Positions 35,415 through 44,710 of a stretch of 64,000 nt of DNA are shown piece by piece. This DNA comes from Paenilisteria riparia FSL S10-1204 (GTDB lineage Bacteria > Bacillota > Bacilli > Lactobacillales > Listeriaceae), in the NCBI RefSeq assembly GCF_000525995.1, contig NZ_AODL01000006.1, positions 62,001 to 126,000 of the forward strand. The letters run 5' to 3'. The position numbers and the translations under genes are program-made. Under the pieces are notes generated by a model, which worked only from the letters and a program-made list of their open reading frames with translations, did no database searches and had not been told where the DNA came from. The stretch's first letter is position 1. Each line of letters begins with the position of its first letter.

Positions 35415-36218
35415 CTATTCATGTGAACTGCCAATATGGAAATGTTTCTTCGATAGTAACCAAACCGATAACAGTACAGCCGCAACAATCATCAGTAACG
35501 AAATACATAGATTGGCTACAAAATAATCTTTTACATTATTAGTCATAAGCATTTCTACTGCATTCCTACTTAAATATGCTGGGTTAAACATTTGTCCCCA
35601 TCCTTTAGCACCGCTCACTAGCTCTAGGATAATCGCTCCACCCGCCGCTAACATCGCAACAACTGCTGTACTTTTAAAAAGAATGCCTAGTAACAATAGA
35701 ATGGAGATAATGAACAATAGCCAAATAAAATAAATGATAAACGCTAGTAAAATACTTGATACTTCGATGCTACCATATAGTAAAAACACATAGTAATAGG
35801 CTCCAAAATAGCCTAGAAGTAGCGCAGCAAAAGCTAATAAACTGTGAGACAACCATTTTGCAATGACATATTGCCATGCTTCGACAGGCCTTGTTAATAT
35901 GAAGGCCAGCATCCCATTGTTCTTCTCAGAAATGATAGCACCCATTAAAGCGACAATTAAAATAATAATGCCTAATTGGTCAAATTGGGATGATAACGTA
36001 CCTGCCATTACTTCTCTTTCGCTGACAGCGCCCATTAACTTGGCAATGGCATCACCATCTCCACCAGCACCAGCTGCTCCCATTATTTCTGGTAAATAAT
36101 ACATCATCAATGGTTGCATGATACCGATAATTGCAAATACGACGGGGAGCCAAATGAATTTTAAACTACGCCATTGTTCCATTTGTTCTTTTTGAAAAAG
36201 CGTTGTGATGTTTTTCAT
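35415..36218 (-). CDS. ABC transporter permease (YxlG-like, ABC-2 type)
   Basis: A 267-residue membrane protein with about six hydrophobic segments. It begins MKNITTLFQKEQMEQWRSLKF, the usual amphipathic start of ABC-2 permeases. The chosen ATG overlaps the end of the ATPase gene by 4 bp, implying coupled translation. With the ATPase and the small PLDc_N-type protein it matches yxlE-yxlF-yxlG of the Bacillus sigY operon. No sigma factor gene is adjacent here. The substrate is unknown. Confidence 0.85.
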   Translation of the reverse strand: MKNITTLFQKEQMEQWRSLKFIWLPVVFAIIGIMQPLMMYYLPEIMGAAGAGGDGDAIAKLMGAVSEREVMAGTLSSQFDQLGIIILIVALMGAIISEKNNGMLAFILTRPVEAWQYVIAKWLSHSLLAFAALLLGYFGAYYYVFLLYGSIEVSSILLAFIIYFIWLLFIISILLLLGILFKSTAVVAMLAAGGAIILELVSGAKGWGQMFNPAYLSRNAVEMLMTNNVKDYFVANLCISLLMIVAAVLLSVWLLSKKHFHIGSSHE

Positions 36219-37129
36219 TTGCTCACCATCCTTAAGAAAACTTCCTCTAGCGATTCTTCGGCTTGACTGACGCTCGTCCAATGTAGTCCTGAGGCTAACA
36301 AAGCTTTCATAATCGCTTCACGCGCTGCTGTGGCATCGTTTTTATAATACACGTAAATCGCTCCGTTTTTATGCGTAATTTCGCGAATCTCCGTGTTTCC
36401 TGCGAGCTGCTGCTCAAACGATGCTTTATCCCCTTCAGCTTTTAAAATAAAGACCGATTCTGCATTTATCTGCACTAAATTCGCAATTTTATCATCAGCT
36501 ACAATCTCACCTTCACGAATAATACATACACGCTCGCAAATTTCTTCGACATCCGCCAAAATATGCGTGGAAAACAATAATGTTGTTTCTGCTTTCAACG
36601 ATTGAATTAGCTCGATGACCTCGCGGCGTCCAATCGGGTCAAGCGCAGAAACAGGTTCATCCATAATTAAAACTGCTGGTCGATGCAAAATCGCTTGAGC
36701 AATTCCTAATCGTTGTCGCATCCCACCAGAGTATGTGGCAATTTTCTTTTTGGATTTCGGATCAAGCCCAACCTGCTCCAGAACCTCAGGAATTCGCGAC
36801 TCTAAAGTTGCTTTATCCACTCCTGATAATTTCCCCATAAAATGCAAAGCGTCGATGCCGGTCATCCATCCGTAAAAGTTCGGATATTGTGGTAAATAGC
36901 CAATCTTTTGCTTCATTTTGATATTTTTCTGCCCACAAATATTGATTTCGCCTTGGTCTGGATTTATCATATCTACAATCATTTTCAAAATCGTTGTTTT
37001 CCCAGCGCCATTCGGACCTAATAGTGCCACACATTCGCCTGTTTCTAACGCAAAGCTGGCATTTTTGACTGCTTGATAATTCTCGAAACGCTTGGACACA
37101 CCGCTGACTTCCAACGCGCGCTCCATCAT
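36215..37129 (-). CDS. ABC transporter ATP-binding protein (YxlF-like)
   Basis: A 304-residue ATPase with Walker A GPNGAGKT (about 39-46), Q-loop region GYLPQYPNFYG, signature YSGGMRQRLGIA (about 138-149), Walker B VLIMDEPVSALD and the H-loop STHILAD. A C-terminal domain of about 80 residues follows, as in exporters of the YxlF/NatA kind. It overlaps both neighbours by 4 bp, so the three genes form a tight operon. Confidence 0.92.
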   Translation of the reverse strand: MMERALEVSGVSKRFENYQAVKNASFALETGECVALLGPNGAGKTTILKMIVDMINPDQGEINICGQKNIKMKQKIGYLPQYPNFYGWMTGIDALHFMGKLSGVDKATLESRIPEVLEQVGLDPKSKKKIATYSGGMRQRLGIAQAILHRPAVLIMDEPVSALDPIGRREVIELIQSLKAETTLLFSTHILADVEEICERVCIIREGEIVADDKIANLVQINAESVFILKAEGDKASFEQQLAGNTEIREITHKNGAIYVYYKNDATAAREAIMKALLASGLHWTSVSQAEESLEEVFLRMVSK

Positions 37130-37317
37130 TGATAGTCCTTTCTACCAAAAATAAAGTAAATAATCGGGCCAATCGTACTTACAAAAATAATCACGATTAA
37201 CCAAATAACAGGAACTTTGCGAGTACTCCAATGACGAATTAAATCAACCAACGCCGTCACTAATAAAATAAGATATAAAATAATAAATGGTACTAAAAGA
37301 GCAATTGTGTTCATCAT
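37126..37317 (-). CDS. YxlE-like small membrane protein (PLDc_N type)
   Basis: A 63-residue protein with two membrane helices (about 5-25 and 37-57) and the PLDc_N-family ending GPIIYFIFGRKD. YxlE in Bacillus acts as an anti-sigma helper for SigY; this homologue has no sigma gene beside it, so the same role cannot be assumed. GAGAGG lies 6 bases ahead of the chosen ATG. Its stop codon overlaps the ATPase start. Confidence 0.8.
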   Translation of the reverse strand: MMNTIALLVPFIILYLILLVTALVDLIRHWSTRKVPVIWLIVIIFVSTIGPIIYFIFGRKDYQ

Positions 37318-37387
37318 GCCCATCCTCTCTGTTTTGAAATAGCCAACTGTTATATATATAGTATAACAAGCAAAAGTTAAAGTCAAG

Positions 37388-37425
37388 AAAAAATCCGAAC
37401 TCGCGATAATTCACACAAGTTCGGA
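37388..37425 (-). terminator. Rho-independent terminator after pyrG
   Basis: TCCGAACT and AGTTCGGA form the stem on the minus strand, followed by six T residues. Confidence 0.88.
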
Positions 37426-37435
37426 CTTTTAATTT

Positions 37436-39031
37436 TTAGTTATTTAAAGATGCTGCAACAAAAGCGTTGAACAAGCTTTGCGGACGATTTGGACGCGAAA
37501 TAAATTCTGGGTGATATTGACACGCAACAAACCATGGATGATCCGTAATTTCCACAACTTCAACCAAACGACCATCTGGACTTGTAGCAGAAATAGTCAT
37601 TCCCTCATTTTCCAACTGTTCGCGATATTCATTGTTAAACTCATAGCGGTGACGATGGCGTTCTTCTACTAAAGTACTGCCATAAGCTTCCGCCGCTCTT
37701 GTTCCTTCTTTAATTCTTGCTGGATAAAGGCCTAGGCGCAATGTGCCACCCATATCTTCAATATTTTTTTGTTCTGGTAATAAGTCAATGATAGCGTGTG
37801 GTGTTTTTGGCTCGATTTCCGCAGAGTTCGCGCCTTCTAAGCCCATGACATTACGAGCATACTCAATCGTTGCCAACTGCATACCTAAACAAATACCGAA
37901 ATAAGGTACTTTGTTTTCACGTGCAAATTTAATCGCTGTAATTTTGCCTTCAATACCGCGATCGCCAAAACCACCAGGGACTAGAATTCCATCAGCTTCG
38001 CCAAGTTTTTCATTCACATTTTCAGATGTAATTTCTTCTGAATCTACCCAATCGATTTGCAGCTCTGCATCGTTCGCATAACCCGCATGACGCAATGCTT
38101 CTGCTACTGAAAGATACGCATCTGGTAACGAAACATATTTTCCGACTAAAGCAATACGTACTTTTTTCGTCAAATTCTTCACTTTATGCACAAGTTCTTG
38201 CCATTCGGACATATCCGCAGCTGGAGCCTCCAACTGCAAGTGATCCAACACGATTTGGTCCATTTTTTGTGCTTGTAAGGAAAGCGGCACGTTGTATAGC
38301 GTTTCCTCATCACGAGCCTCAATAACTTCCGAAGCTCTCACATCACAAAACAGCGCGATCTTCTCTTTCATCTCTTGAGAAACTGGTTGTTCCGTACGCA
38401 CAACGATAATGTTCGGTTGAATTCCATAACTACGAAGTTCTTTCACGCTATGTTGTGTCGGTTTCGTCTTCATTTCACCAGCAGCTTTGATGTAAGGAAT
38501 AAGCGTTGTGTGAATGTAAAGCACGTTTTCAGCGCCGACATCGCTCTTGATTTGGCGAATGGCTTCGATAAACGGTAATGACTCAATATCCCCAACCGTT
38601 CCACCGATTTCGGTAATGATAATATCCGAATCCGTCATGCGCGCAGCACGGAAAACCCGGTCTTTCAGTTCGTTCGTGATATGCGGAATAACTTGGACTG
38701 TACCACCAAGATAGTCACCACGACGCTCTTTCTTAATAACCTCGGAATACACTTTCCCCGTAGTTACATTGCTGTACTTATTCAAATTAATATCGATAAA
38801 ACGCTCATAGTGACCCAAATCCAAATCCGTCTCTGCACCATCATCTGTTACAAAAACTTCACCATGTTGATATGGGCTCATTGTCCCCGGATCGACGTTA
38901 ATGTAAGGATCAAATTTTTGAATCGTTACACTAAGACCTCGGTTTTTCAGTAGTCTTCCCAGTGAAGCAGCCGTAATCCCTTTACCAATCGATGAAACGA
39001 CGCCACCTGTCACAAAAATATACTTTGTCAT
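37436..39031 (-). CDS. pyrG: CTP synthase
   Basis: PyrG aminates UTP to CTP with glutamine and ATP. The 531-residue protein starts [18 protein letters not shown] (synthetase P-loop) and ends with a class I glutamine amidotransferase domain: [13 protein letters not shown] holds the catalytic cysteine, CQYHPEF the histidine. AAGGAG lies about 14 bases ahead of this ATG; a longer frame beginning at 39181 runs into the attenuator stem and is not used. Regulation by a leader attenuator is visible upstream. Confidence 0.97.
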   Translation of the reverse strand: MTKYIFVTGGVVSSIGKGITAASLGRLLKNRGLSVTIQKFDPYINVDPGTMSPYQHGEVFVTDDGAETDLDLGHYERFIDINLNKYSNVTTGKVYSEVIKKERRGDYLGGTVQVIPHITNELKDRVFRAARMTDSDIIITEIGGTVGDIESLPFIEAIRQIKSDVGAENVLYIHTTLIPYIKAAGEMKTKPTQHSVKELRSYGIQPNIIVVRTEQPVSQEMKEKIALFCDVRASEVIEARDEETLYNVPLSLQAQKMDQIVLDHLQLEAPAADMSEWQELVHKVKNLTKKVRIALVGKYVSLPDAYLSVAEALRHAGYANDAELQIDWVDSEEITSENVNEKLGEADGILVPGGFGDRGIEGKITAIKFARENKVPYFGICLGMQLATIEYARNVMGLEGANSAEIEPKTPHAIIDLLPEQKNIEDMGGTLRLGLYPARIKEGTRAAEAYGSTLVEERHRHRYEFNNEYREQLENEGMTISATSPDGRLVEVVEITDHPWFVACQYHPEFISRPNRPQSLFNAFVAASLNN

Positions 39032-39155
39032 TGTTCTAAATTCTACTCCTTTCGCCTTATCGAAATTATTTTTTTCGGGGTGGAGAACCTTTACTTGCAA
39101 AAAAACATTGCTAAAAAAGAAAATCACCAAAACCACATTCATGCTTTGGCTACAC

Positions 39156-39234
39156 AAAAAGAAAACGCCCCTCTTACTCATCTTTCAAAGTAAGGGAGCG
39201 CAATATTTATATCCGTCCTTATAAAAAGGAGCCC
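39156..39234 (-). promoter_or_regulatory. pyrG leader: GGGCTCC initiation site and attenuator hairpin
   Basis: The predicted transcript begins GGGCTCC (39228-39234, read on the minus strand). About 30 bases later comes a strong stem GCGCTCCCTTACT / AGTAAGAGGGGCG (39166-39201) with a TTTTCTTTTT tail (39156-39165). In Bacillus subtilis pyrG, low CTP causes extra G residues to be added at this start; the G-run pairs with the CUCCCUU arm and prevents termination. All the needed elements are present here. Confidence 0.85.
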
Positions 39235-39241
39235 AAATAAA

Positions 39242-39270
39242 ATATTACATAGATAGCGCGAATAAGTCAA
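39242..39270 (-). promoter_or_regulatory. SigA promoter of pyrG
   Basis: TTGACT (39265-39270) and TAATAT (39242-39247) on the minus strand have exactly 17 bases between them and place the start at the GGGCTCC site 8 bases downstream. Confidence 0.85.
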
Positions 39271-39328
39271 CCCTTTATTTTGTGAAACCGTCCTCAGCGC
39301 CTGCAAACAAAGGATAAAATTATTTTAT

Positions 39329-39356
39329 AAAAAACCTGCCACAAATCGTAGCAGGC
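39329..39356 (-). terminator. Rho-independent terminator after rpoE
   Basis: CCTGC and GCAGG pair on the minus strand, followed by six T residues, about 10 bp past the rpoE stop. Confidence 0.8.
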
Positions 39357-39365
39357 ATCTGAAAA

Positions 39366-39899
39366 TTATTTGTCATCCTCGAATTCATCAGCAAACTCGT
39401 CGTCCTCAACCGTCGTCAAGTCGCCTTCGATTCCGTCTGGCAAATGGTCTTCTACTGGATCTTCATCGTCATCAACAAGACCGTCCGTTAGAATAACTTC
39501 TTCTTCCCCAAGTTCTTCTACACCATCGTCTTCTTCATACTCAATATCATCATCAAGAATGTCCTCATCGATATCTTCGTCGTCTTCATCGTCCGATTTA
39601 CGTTTCTTCGTTTTCGTCTGCGTTTGAACTTCTTCATCAATCGCATCAATCGGGTACCACGCGCGCAATCCCCACGTATTGTTACCAAGAGAAATGAAGT
39701 TCCCCTCAATATTCATATCCGTGTAAAATTGAACAAGTCTATCTCTCATTTCATCGTCGCTTAACCCTAGAAACTTCGTAATCTCATCCACAATCGATTG
39801 GAATGGCATTACTTCTCTTTTCGTTTCAAGAACATAGTGCGCCACTTCAATCAAAGATAACTCGTCACGCTCTTCTTTCGTCAATTGGCTTAAATCCAA
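39366..39899 (-). CDS. rpoE: RNA polymerase delta subunit
   Basis: Delta binds RNA polymerase and speeds its recycling and its response to initiating NTP levels. The 177-residue protein has the N-terminal HARE-HTH domain (about 1-90, LSQLTKEERDELSLIEVAHYVLE) and an extremely acidic, disordered C-terminal half made mostly of Asp and Glu. I start at the TTG of LDLSQLTKEE, with AAGGGGCG about 8 bases ahead; an ATG 13 codons earlier lacks a ribosome-binding site. It sits upstream of pyrG as in Bacillus. Confidence 0.93.
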   Translation of the reverse strand: MDLSQLTKEERDELSLIEVAHYVLETKREVMPFQSIVDEITKFLGLSDDEMRDRLVQFYTDMNIEGNFISLGNNTWGLRAWYPIDAIDEEVQTQTKTKKRKSDDEDDEDIDEDILDDDIEYEEDDGVEELGEEEVILTDGLVDDDEDPVEDHLPDGIEGDLTTVEDDEFADEFEDDK

Positions 39900-40023
39900 A
39901 GCTGGCACGCCCCTTCTATAATAAAAAATGATTTCCACTACAATTTTTCTGACTCTATCTATTCTACATGTAAATCACGCCAAACACAATAAAATTATCA
40001 CATCGAAACGAATAAAGCCATAT

Positions 40024-40173
40024 TTACAACTTCCTCAACACACAATACGCAAGATAAAAAAGGAAAATCGCAAGCAATAAAATCGGGATAGAGCCCAGCT
40101 GCATGTTGTATAAAACCGCAGTAGCAATAACCAAGAAGACAAAAATAATGCTTATGAAAATGATATATCGCAT
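40024..40173 (-). CDS. Small membrane protein between argS and rpoE
   Basis: A 49-residue frame (MRYIIFISIIFVFLVIA start) with two hydrophobic stretches (about 3-20 and 27-45) and a basic end CVLRKL. It lies 39 bp after argS on the same strand. The ribosome-binding site is weak (CGGGG about 12 bases ahead), so expression is uncertain. I recognise no family. The membrane pattern and the same-strand position favour a real gene over chance. Confidence 0.5.
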   Translation of the reverse strand: MRYIIFISIIFVFLVIATAVLYNMQLGSIPILLLAIFLFYLAYCVLRKL

Positions 40174-40212
40174 AATTGGCAAAACCCCGATCTATATTTT
40201 TTCATCCATGTT

Positions 40213-41883
40213 CTACATTTTTTCTGGCGCCGAAACACCTAGTAACGTAAGTCCATTGCGCAACGTAATCTGTGTTGCCTTAATCAAAGCCAAACGAGCT
40301 TCTGATACTTCTTTATTCTCACTATCCAGCACCTTATTCGCATTGTAAAAACGATGGAATGCCGCTGCTAAATCATTCAAGAAACGCACAATCCGGTGTG
40401 GAATTCTTTTTTCAGCAGCCTCAGCTACTACATCTGGAAATTCACCTAACACTTTCAGCAAATCATAATCCGCTTCTGAGTTCAACAAAGCTAAGTTCGC
40501 ATCCTTGCTAAGCGCAAAACCTTGCTCCACACCAGAACGTAAAATACTCGAAATCCGTGCATGCGCATATTGCACATAATACACTGGATTCTCCGCAGAA
40601 GTCGATTTCGCCAAGCCCATATCAAAATTCATATGTGTATCTGAGCTTCGCATCGCAAAGAAATAACGCGTCGCATCAAGGCCTACCTCTTCAATTAAAT
40701 CACGCATTGTCACTGATTTACCTGTACGCTTACTCATTTTTATTTGTTCCCCGTTCTCATATAAATGAACGAGCTGAATAATTTCAACTTCCAGATGATC
40801 CGGACTGTAGCCCAAACTCTGAATTGCTGCACGCATTCTTGGAATATAACCGTGGTGATCCGCGCCCCAAACATCGATAAGCACATCAAAGCCACGCTCC
40901 AGCTTATCCAAATGATACGCGATATCCGGCAAGAAATACGTATACGTGCCATCTGATTTAATCAAAACACGGTCCTTATCATCGCCAAATTCCGTTGTCC
41001 GCAACCAAGTCGCGCCTTCTTCTTCAAAAATATATCCATTCGCGCGCAACTTCTCGAGCGCAGGCATAATTTTACCGTTCTCATAAAGTGTGGTCTCCGA
41101 GAACCAGTTGTCAAAATGCACACGGAACTCCGCTAAATCATCACGTAATTTCGCCGTTTCAAATGCCAAAGCCTCTTTACGGAAAACATCACGTCGCGCG
41201 TCTATGTCCGCATTCACGAACTCATCGCCGTATTTCTCTGCCAATTGCTTCCCTAAATTGATAATATCCGCACCGCGATACCCATCCTCAGGAAATTCTG
41301 CGTCTACACCAAGCGCCTCCAAATAACGCGCCTCCGTTGATAAAACCAAGTTTTGAATCTGATTTCCCGCATCATTAATATAATATTCTCGCGACACATT
41401 ATAACCCGCCATCGCCAAAATATTTGCCAAAGAGTCTCCGATTGCCGCACCACGCGCATGCCCTAAATGGAGATCTCCCGTCGGATTCGCCGATACAAAC
41501 TCAATTTGAAACTTCTTACCTTGTCCCGTATTACTCTCGCCATACGCCATATCCGCATCCATAATCACAGGCACCAGCGCCGTCAAATAAGCATTATTCA
41601 AATAGAAATTAATAAAACCAGGGCCAGCAATTTCCACCTTATTAATAATCGTATGATTCTCACCAATCGCGCCTACAATCGCTTCTGCAATCACTTTTGG
41701 GGCCTTCTTCGCAACACGAGCCAGCTGCATCGCCACATTCGTCGAATAATCCCCATGTTGCTTATCCTTTGGAACCTCTAATAAAATCGCAGGTACGTCC
41801 GCCGCTCCCAAACCAAGCGCACCAACTACCGCATTCTTAATGATTGCAATTAAATCTTGTTGACTCTTTTGACTGACATTCAT
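40213..41883 (-). CDS. argS: Arginyl-tRNA synthetase
   Basis: ArgS charges tRNA-Arg. The 556-residue class I enzyme has the HIGH-type motif as [12 protein letters not shown] near residue 129, the KMSKR-type motif in [11 protein letters not shown] near 360, an N-terminal Add-1 domain and a C-terminal DALR anticodon-binding domain (about 430-556). Its start overlaps the DUF1934 gene by 4 bp. I see no T-box leader. Confidence 0.97.
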   Translation of the reverse strand: MNVSQKSQQDLIAIIKNAVVGALGLGAADVPAILLEVPKDKQHGDYSTNVAMQLARVAKKAPKVIAEAIVGAIGENHTIINKVEIAGPGFINFYLNNAYLTALVPVIMDADMAYGESNTGQGKKFQIEFVSANPTGDLHLGHARGAAIGDSLANILAMAGYNVSREYYINDAGNQIQNLVLSTEARYLEALGVDAEFPEDGYRGADIINLGKQLAEKYGDEFVNADIDARRDVFRKEALAFETAKLRDDLAEFRVHFDNWFSETTLYENGKIMPALEKLRANGYIFEEEGATWLRTTEFGDDKDRVLIKSDGTYTYFLPDIAYHLDKLERGFDVLIDVWGADHHGYIPRMRAAIQSLGYSPDHLEVEIIQLVHLYENGEQIKMSKRTGKSVTMRDLIEEVGLDATRYFFAMRSSDTHMNFDMGLAKSTSAENPVYYVQYAHARISSILRSGVEQGFALSKDANLALLNSEADYDLLKVLGEFPDVVAEAAEKRIPHRIVRFLNDLAAAFHRFYNANKVLDSENKEVSEARLALIKATQITLRNGLTLLGVSAPEKM

Positions 41884-42329
41884 TCCTTATCCTCCTCCAA
41901 AATCATCGAGACATCAAACAGCCCAATATTCACGCCATTATCTAATAACTCATATTGAAAATCAATTTTCCCAGCAAAAAGTTCGCCGTCCTCATAAACC
42001 TCTTCTATATTCAAAAGTTCCGATTCCATCACCAGCTTGCCAACACCATAGTCCACACTTACCGTGCTTCGCTTTCGCTCCTTAAAAAAGTGCATCCGCA
42101 TACTCACAGCGCCACTGCGCATCAACAGAACTTCCTTATCCGTAATCTTAAGCACCGTTCGAATAACGCCAGCCTCTTGTTCCTCCTCATAATGAAGGTA
42201 CCGACTCCCTGTCGCATGATCCAAATAAAACACACCCGACACGTTCAATTCCGAACGCTCTTCCACCGTCTCCTGCTTAGAAATCGTTCGCAAACGCAAT
42301 CTAACAGCCGTCTTTTCCTTACTACTCAC
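41880..42329 (-). CDS. DUF1934 (YwiB-like) protein
   Basis: A 149-residue predicted beta-barrel protein resembling calycin-fold YwiB of Bacillus, which also lies beside argS. Alternating beta-strand sequence runs throughout (for example [14 protein letters not shown]). I choose a GTG start (VSSKEKTAV) because GGAGGG lies 9 bases ahead; an ATG six codons earlier lies inside that site. The function is unknown. The end overlaps argS by 4 bp. Confidence 0.75.
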   Translation of the reverse strand: MSSKEKTAVRLRLRTISKQETVEERSELNVSGVFYLDHATGSRYLHYEEEQEAGVIRTVLKITDKEVLLMRSGAVSMRMHFFKERKRSTVSVDYGVGKLVMESELLNIEEVYEDGELFAGKIDFQYELLDNGVNIGLFDVSMILEEDKE

Positions 42330-42362
42330 GCGCAAAAGTCCCTCCATATAAATTCACAAACA

Positions 42363-43017
42363 TCATATTTGAAAAACAAAATAATAAAAACTCGCCATTT
42401 CATTCGTTATCCAAGGAATCAATGTATTAAAAATCGGCGTAATCGTATATCTCGAAAGCGGCGTAATCACTAAAATTAAAAAAGAAAAGTAGTGCATAAT
42501 TCTCATACGCCTGCACCTTCAAGCGCCATTTCAGTGGCAAGAACTCCGCTACAATATGATAGCCATCCAAAGGCGGCAATGGCAACAAATTAAAAATAAA
42601 CAAAATCACATTCAACGATACAAATAAATCAAAGAAATGCAGGACAATCTGCGAATACGAAACATCCATCTGCAGAAATAAAAAGTAAAGTCCCATTCCA
42701 ATAAACGCAAGCAATAAATTACTCACCGGACCAGCCAAACTAACGACCACACTACCAACTCGGCGGTGCTTCATTTTATATGTGTTAACAGGCGTTGGCC
42801 TAGCCCAACCAAACCCAGCAATAATAACAAAAATAAAGCCAATCGGGTCAATATGTTTCATCGGATTAAACGTAATTCGTCCCTCATTCTTCGCCGTATC
42901 ATCACCAAACAATAGCGCTACCCAAGCATGTGCCAACTCGTGAATCGTAAAAGCAATCAACAGCGTCACGATAACATACGGCAAATCCTGCAACGAGTAA
43001 GCTAAAAAATTCTCCAT
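42363..43017 (-). pseudogene. Site-2-protease-like M50 membrane metallopeptidase, frameshifted near the C-terminus
   Basis: The protein has the zinc motif HELAH (about 25-29) inside the first hydrophobic region and the second metal-binding segment LPLPPLDG (about 145-152), as in rhomboid-neighbouring M50B peptidases such as YwhC. As read it stops after 196 residues with a polar tail (stop at 42427). Dropping one base from the six-T run on the minus strand (plus 42478-42483) continues as LVITPLSRYTITPIFNTLI to a stop at 42363, 217 residues, which restores the final membrane helix. Probably a homopolymer error. Confidence 0.85.
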
Positions 43018-43098
43018 GTAAAATCTCCTTCATCATCATATTACTCTACTAATTATGTTATAATACACTCATTAAATCAATACTTAGGAGTGAATTAC

Positions 43099-43284
43099 AT
43101 GCCTTTCGTAACAATTAAATTTTTAGAAGGTCGTACAGACGAACAAAAGAAAGCCGTCGTACAGGACGTCACAGATGCTGTCTCCAAAAATCTCGGAGCT
43201 TCGAAAGAAAACATCCACGTCATCCTAGAAGAAATGAAGAAAACAGACTACGGTGTTGGCGGCGTGCGCAAATCCGACATCTAA
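43099..43284 (+). CDS. 4-oxalocrotonate tautomerase family protein
   Basis: A 61-residue tautomerase whose catalytic proline follows the initiator methionine ([11 protein letters not shown]). AGGAGTG lies 7 bases ahead of this ATG; a start three codons earlier would hide the proline and is rejected. Homologues (YwhB in Bacillus) have promiscuous keto-enol activity and no proven role. It is transcribed divergently from the M50 peptidase gene and has its own terminator. Confidence 0.92.
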   Translation: MPFVTIKFLEGRTDEQKKAVVQDVTDAVSKNLGASKENIHVILEEMKKTDYGVGGVRKSDI

Positions 43285-43301
43285 AAATCCTCAATTTTGT
43301 T

Positions 43302-44684
43302 TCAAATATAATTCTCTATAGACTGAGCACAGCCGCTACTTCGGTGTGCTTTTTTTATTTTTTTGTAGTCCTTCAGTGAATGTGCATGTATTAAGCCAAT
43401 GATATCTTCCGCAATTGGGGCGCTAATCCGTCCACTTTCGATAAAATCTAGTGGGTAGTATAGTTTAATATCTACTCGGCGCTTGCCACCGATAGCTTCT
43501 ACAATTGGGGATTCCGTCGATAGCTCGTGCAATTCACCATTTGGCATCAATAACTGAATTGGAGACCTCCCACCAACATCCTCTGGCTCGTACAAATCGT
43601 ATGGCAAATCGGACGTCGAATCTATCACTAAATAATACTCGGGATCAATTTCAGCCTTCTCAAGCAAGCCTTTTAATTTCGCATAAAGCTCTGCGTCCTC
43701 TTTCGAATCGTACGTGATATATTGCAATAACCGGCGATTCAAAAAGCGGCTACACAAATCACTCAAAATCAAATCCTGCTCGTACTGCCACACAGAAAAG
43801 AAATACATCAATACCGTATCATCCAGTGCAATATACTCATCTAACGAAACATCACGCTTTAAAAACGGCAATAACTGTACTGGCGTCTGTTCAAAATGAT
43901 AACCTTGTTCATATAATTGTTGCGCACGCTCAAGAATTTTCCACAAAAGCACCTCAGCACTCCGACTCACCGGATGAAAATAAACCTGCTGATACATCTG
44001 GTAACGACTCACAATATAGTCTTCCACTGCATGCATCCCCGACTGCTTAATAATCACGCCATTTCCATCTGGACTTGGCCGCATCACTCGCATAATTCGC
44101 TCCATATCAAAATTCCCATAGCTGACGCCAGTATAATACGCATCCCGCAACAAATAATCCATCCGGTCCGCGTCAATTTGGCTTGAAATCAATTTGACCA
44201 GCGTCTGATTTTGGTATGTTTTATTAATAACCGCCGCGACCTTCTCTGGAAACAAAGCTCCCGCACGTTCTAACACCATCCGAACCTCCGTATTTCCCGT
44301 CACGATCGCCATCGTATAATGTTCGTGATTCGTGCTAAACACCTTCTCAAACGCATGCGAAAACGGTCCATGCCCTAAATCATGCAACAGCGCAGCACAC
44401 AACGCTACCAAGCGCTCCTCATTATCCCACTGAATCTCTTTAGCAAACGTCCCCTCCACAATTCGGCGCGTAATCTCATAAACACCTAACGAATGATTAA
44501 ACCGGCTATGCTCTGCCCCGTGAAAAGTCAAAGAAGTCGTTCCTAACTGATGAATTCGGCGCAACCGCTGAAACTCCTTCGTTGCAATCAAATCCCACAC
44601 AATCTGATCCGACACATGCACATACCGATGCACCGGGTCTTTAAAAACTTTCACTTCAGGTAATCTCGTCTCTAAATAAGTCAC
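43302..44684 (-). CDS. HD-domain phosphohydrolase (YwfO-like)
   Basis: The HD metal site is visible as RFNHSLGVYEI and LHDLGHGPFSHAFE (about residues 60-125). The family includes Bacillus YwfO and Enterococcus dNTP triphosphohydrolases. The protein as read has 460 residues. The last 18 (after DYKK) are encoded across the convergent terminator. With six rather than seven A at 43362-43368 it would stop at DYKK, so the tail may come from another homopolymer error. It follows lipL by 26 bp. Confidence 0.85.
   Translation of the reverse strand: MTYLETRLPEVKVFKDPVHRYVHVSDQIVWDLIATKEFQRLRRIHQLGTTSLTFHGAEHSRFNHSLGVYEITRRIVEGTFAKEIQWDNEERLVALCAALLHDLGHGPFSHAFEKVFSTNHEHYTMAIVTGNTEVRMVLERAGALFPEKVAAVINKTYQNQTLVKLISSQIDADRMDYLLRDAYYTGVSYGNFDMERIMRVMRPSPDGNGVIIKQSGMHAVEDYIVSRYQMYQQVYFHPVSRSAEVLLWKILERAQQLYEQGYHFEQTPVQLLPFLKRDVSLDEYIALDDTVLMYFFSVWQYEQDLILSDLCSRFLNRRLLQYITYDSKEDAELYAKLKGLLEKAEIDPEYYLVIDSTSDLPYDLYEPEDVGGRSPIQLLMPNGELHELSTESPIVEAIGGKRRVDIKLYYPLDFIESGRISAPIAEDIIGLIHAHSLKDYKKIKKAHRSSGCAQSIENYI
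43325..43357 (+). terminator. Rho-independent terminator after the tautomerase gene
   Basis: GCACAGCCG and CGGTGTGC form the stem on the plus strand, followed by seven T residues. The convergent HD gene, as read, runs through it. Confidence 0.85.
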
Positions 44685-44710
44685 AAGCCATCTACCCTTT
44701 CTCTAGTCCT

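Noticed and set aside
37436-39181. Extended N-terminus of pyrG (50 extra residues)
   Set aside because: The extra codons lie in the leader and run into the attenuator hairpin; the MTKYIF start has the ribosome-binding site and the conserved N-terminus.
39370-39627. Serine-rich open frame on the plus strand
   Set aside because: It is the complement of the Asp/Glu-rich tail of rpoE; the serine runs come from reading GA-rich codons backwards.
43302-43355. C-terminal extension of the HD hydrolase as a functional tail
   Set aside because: It is encoded across the convergent terminator and probably arises from one extra A at 43362-43368.
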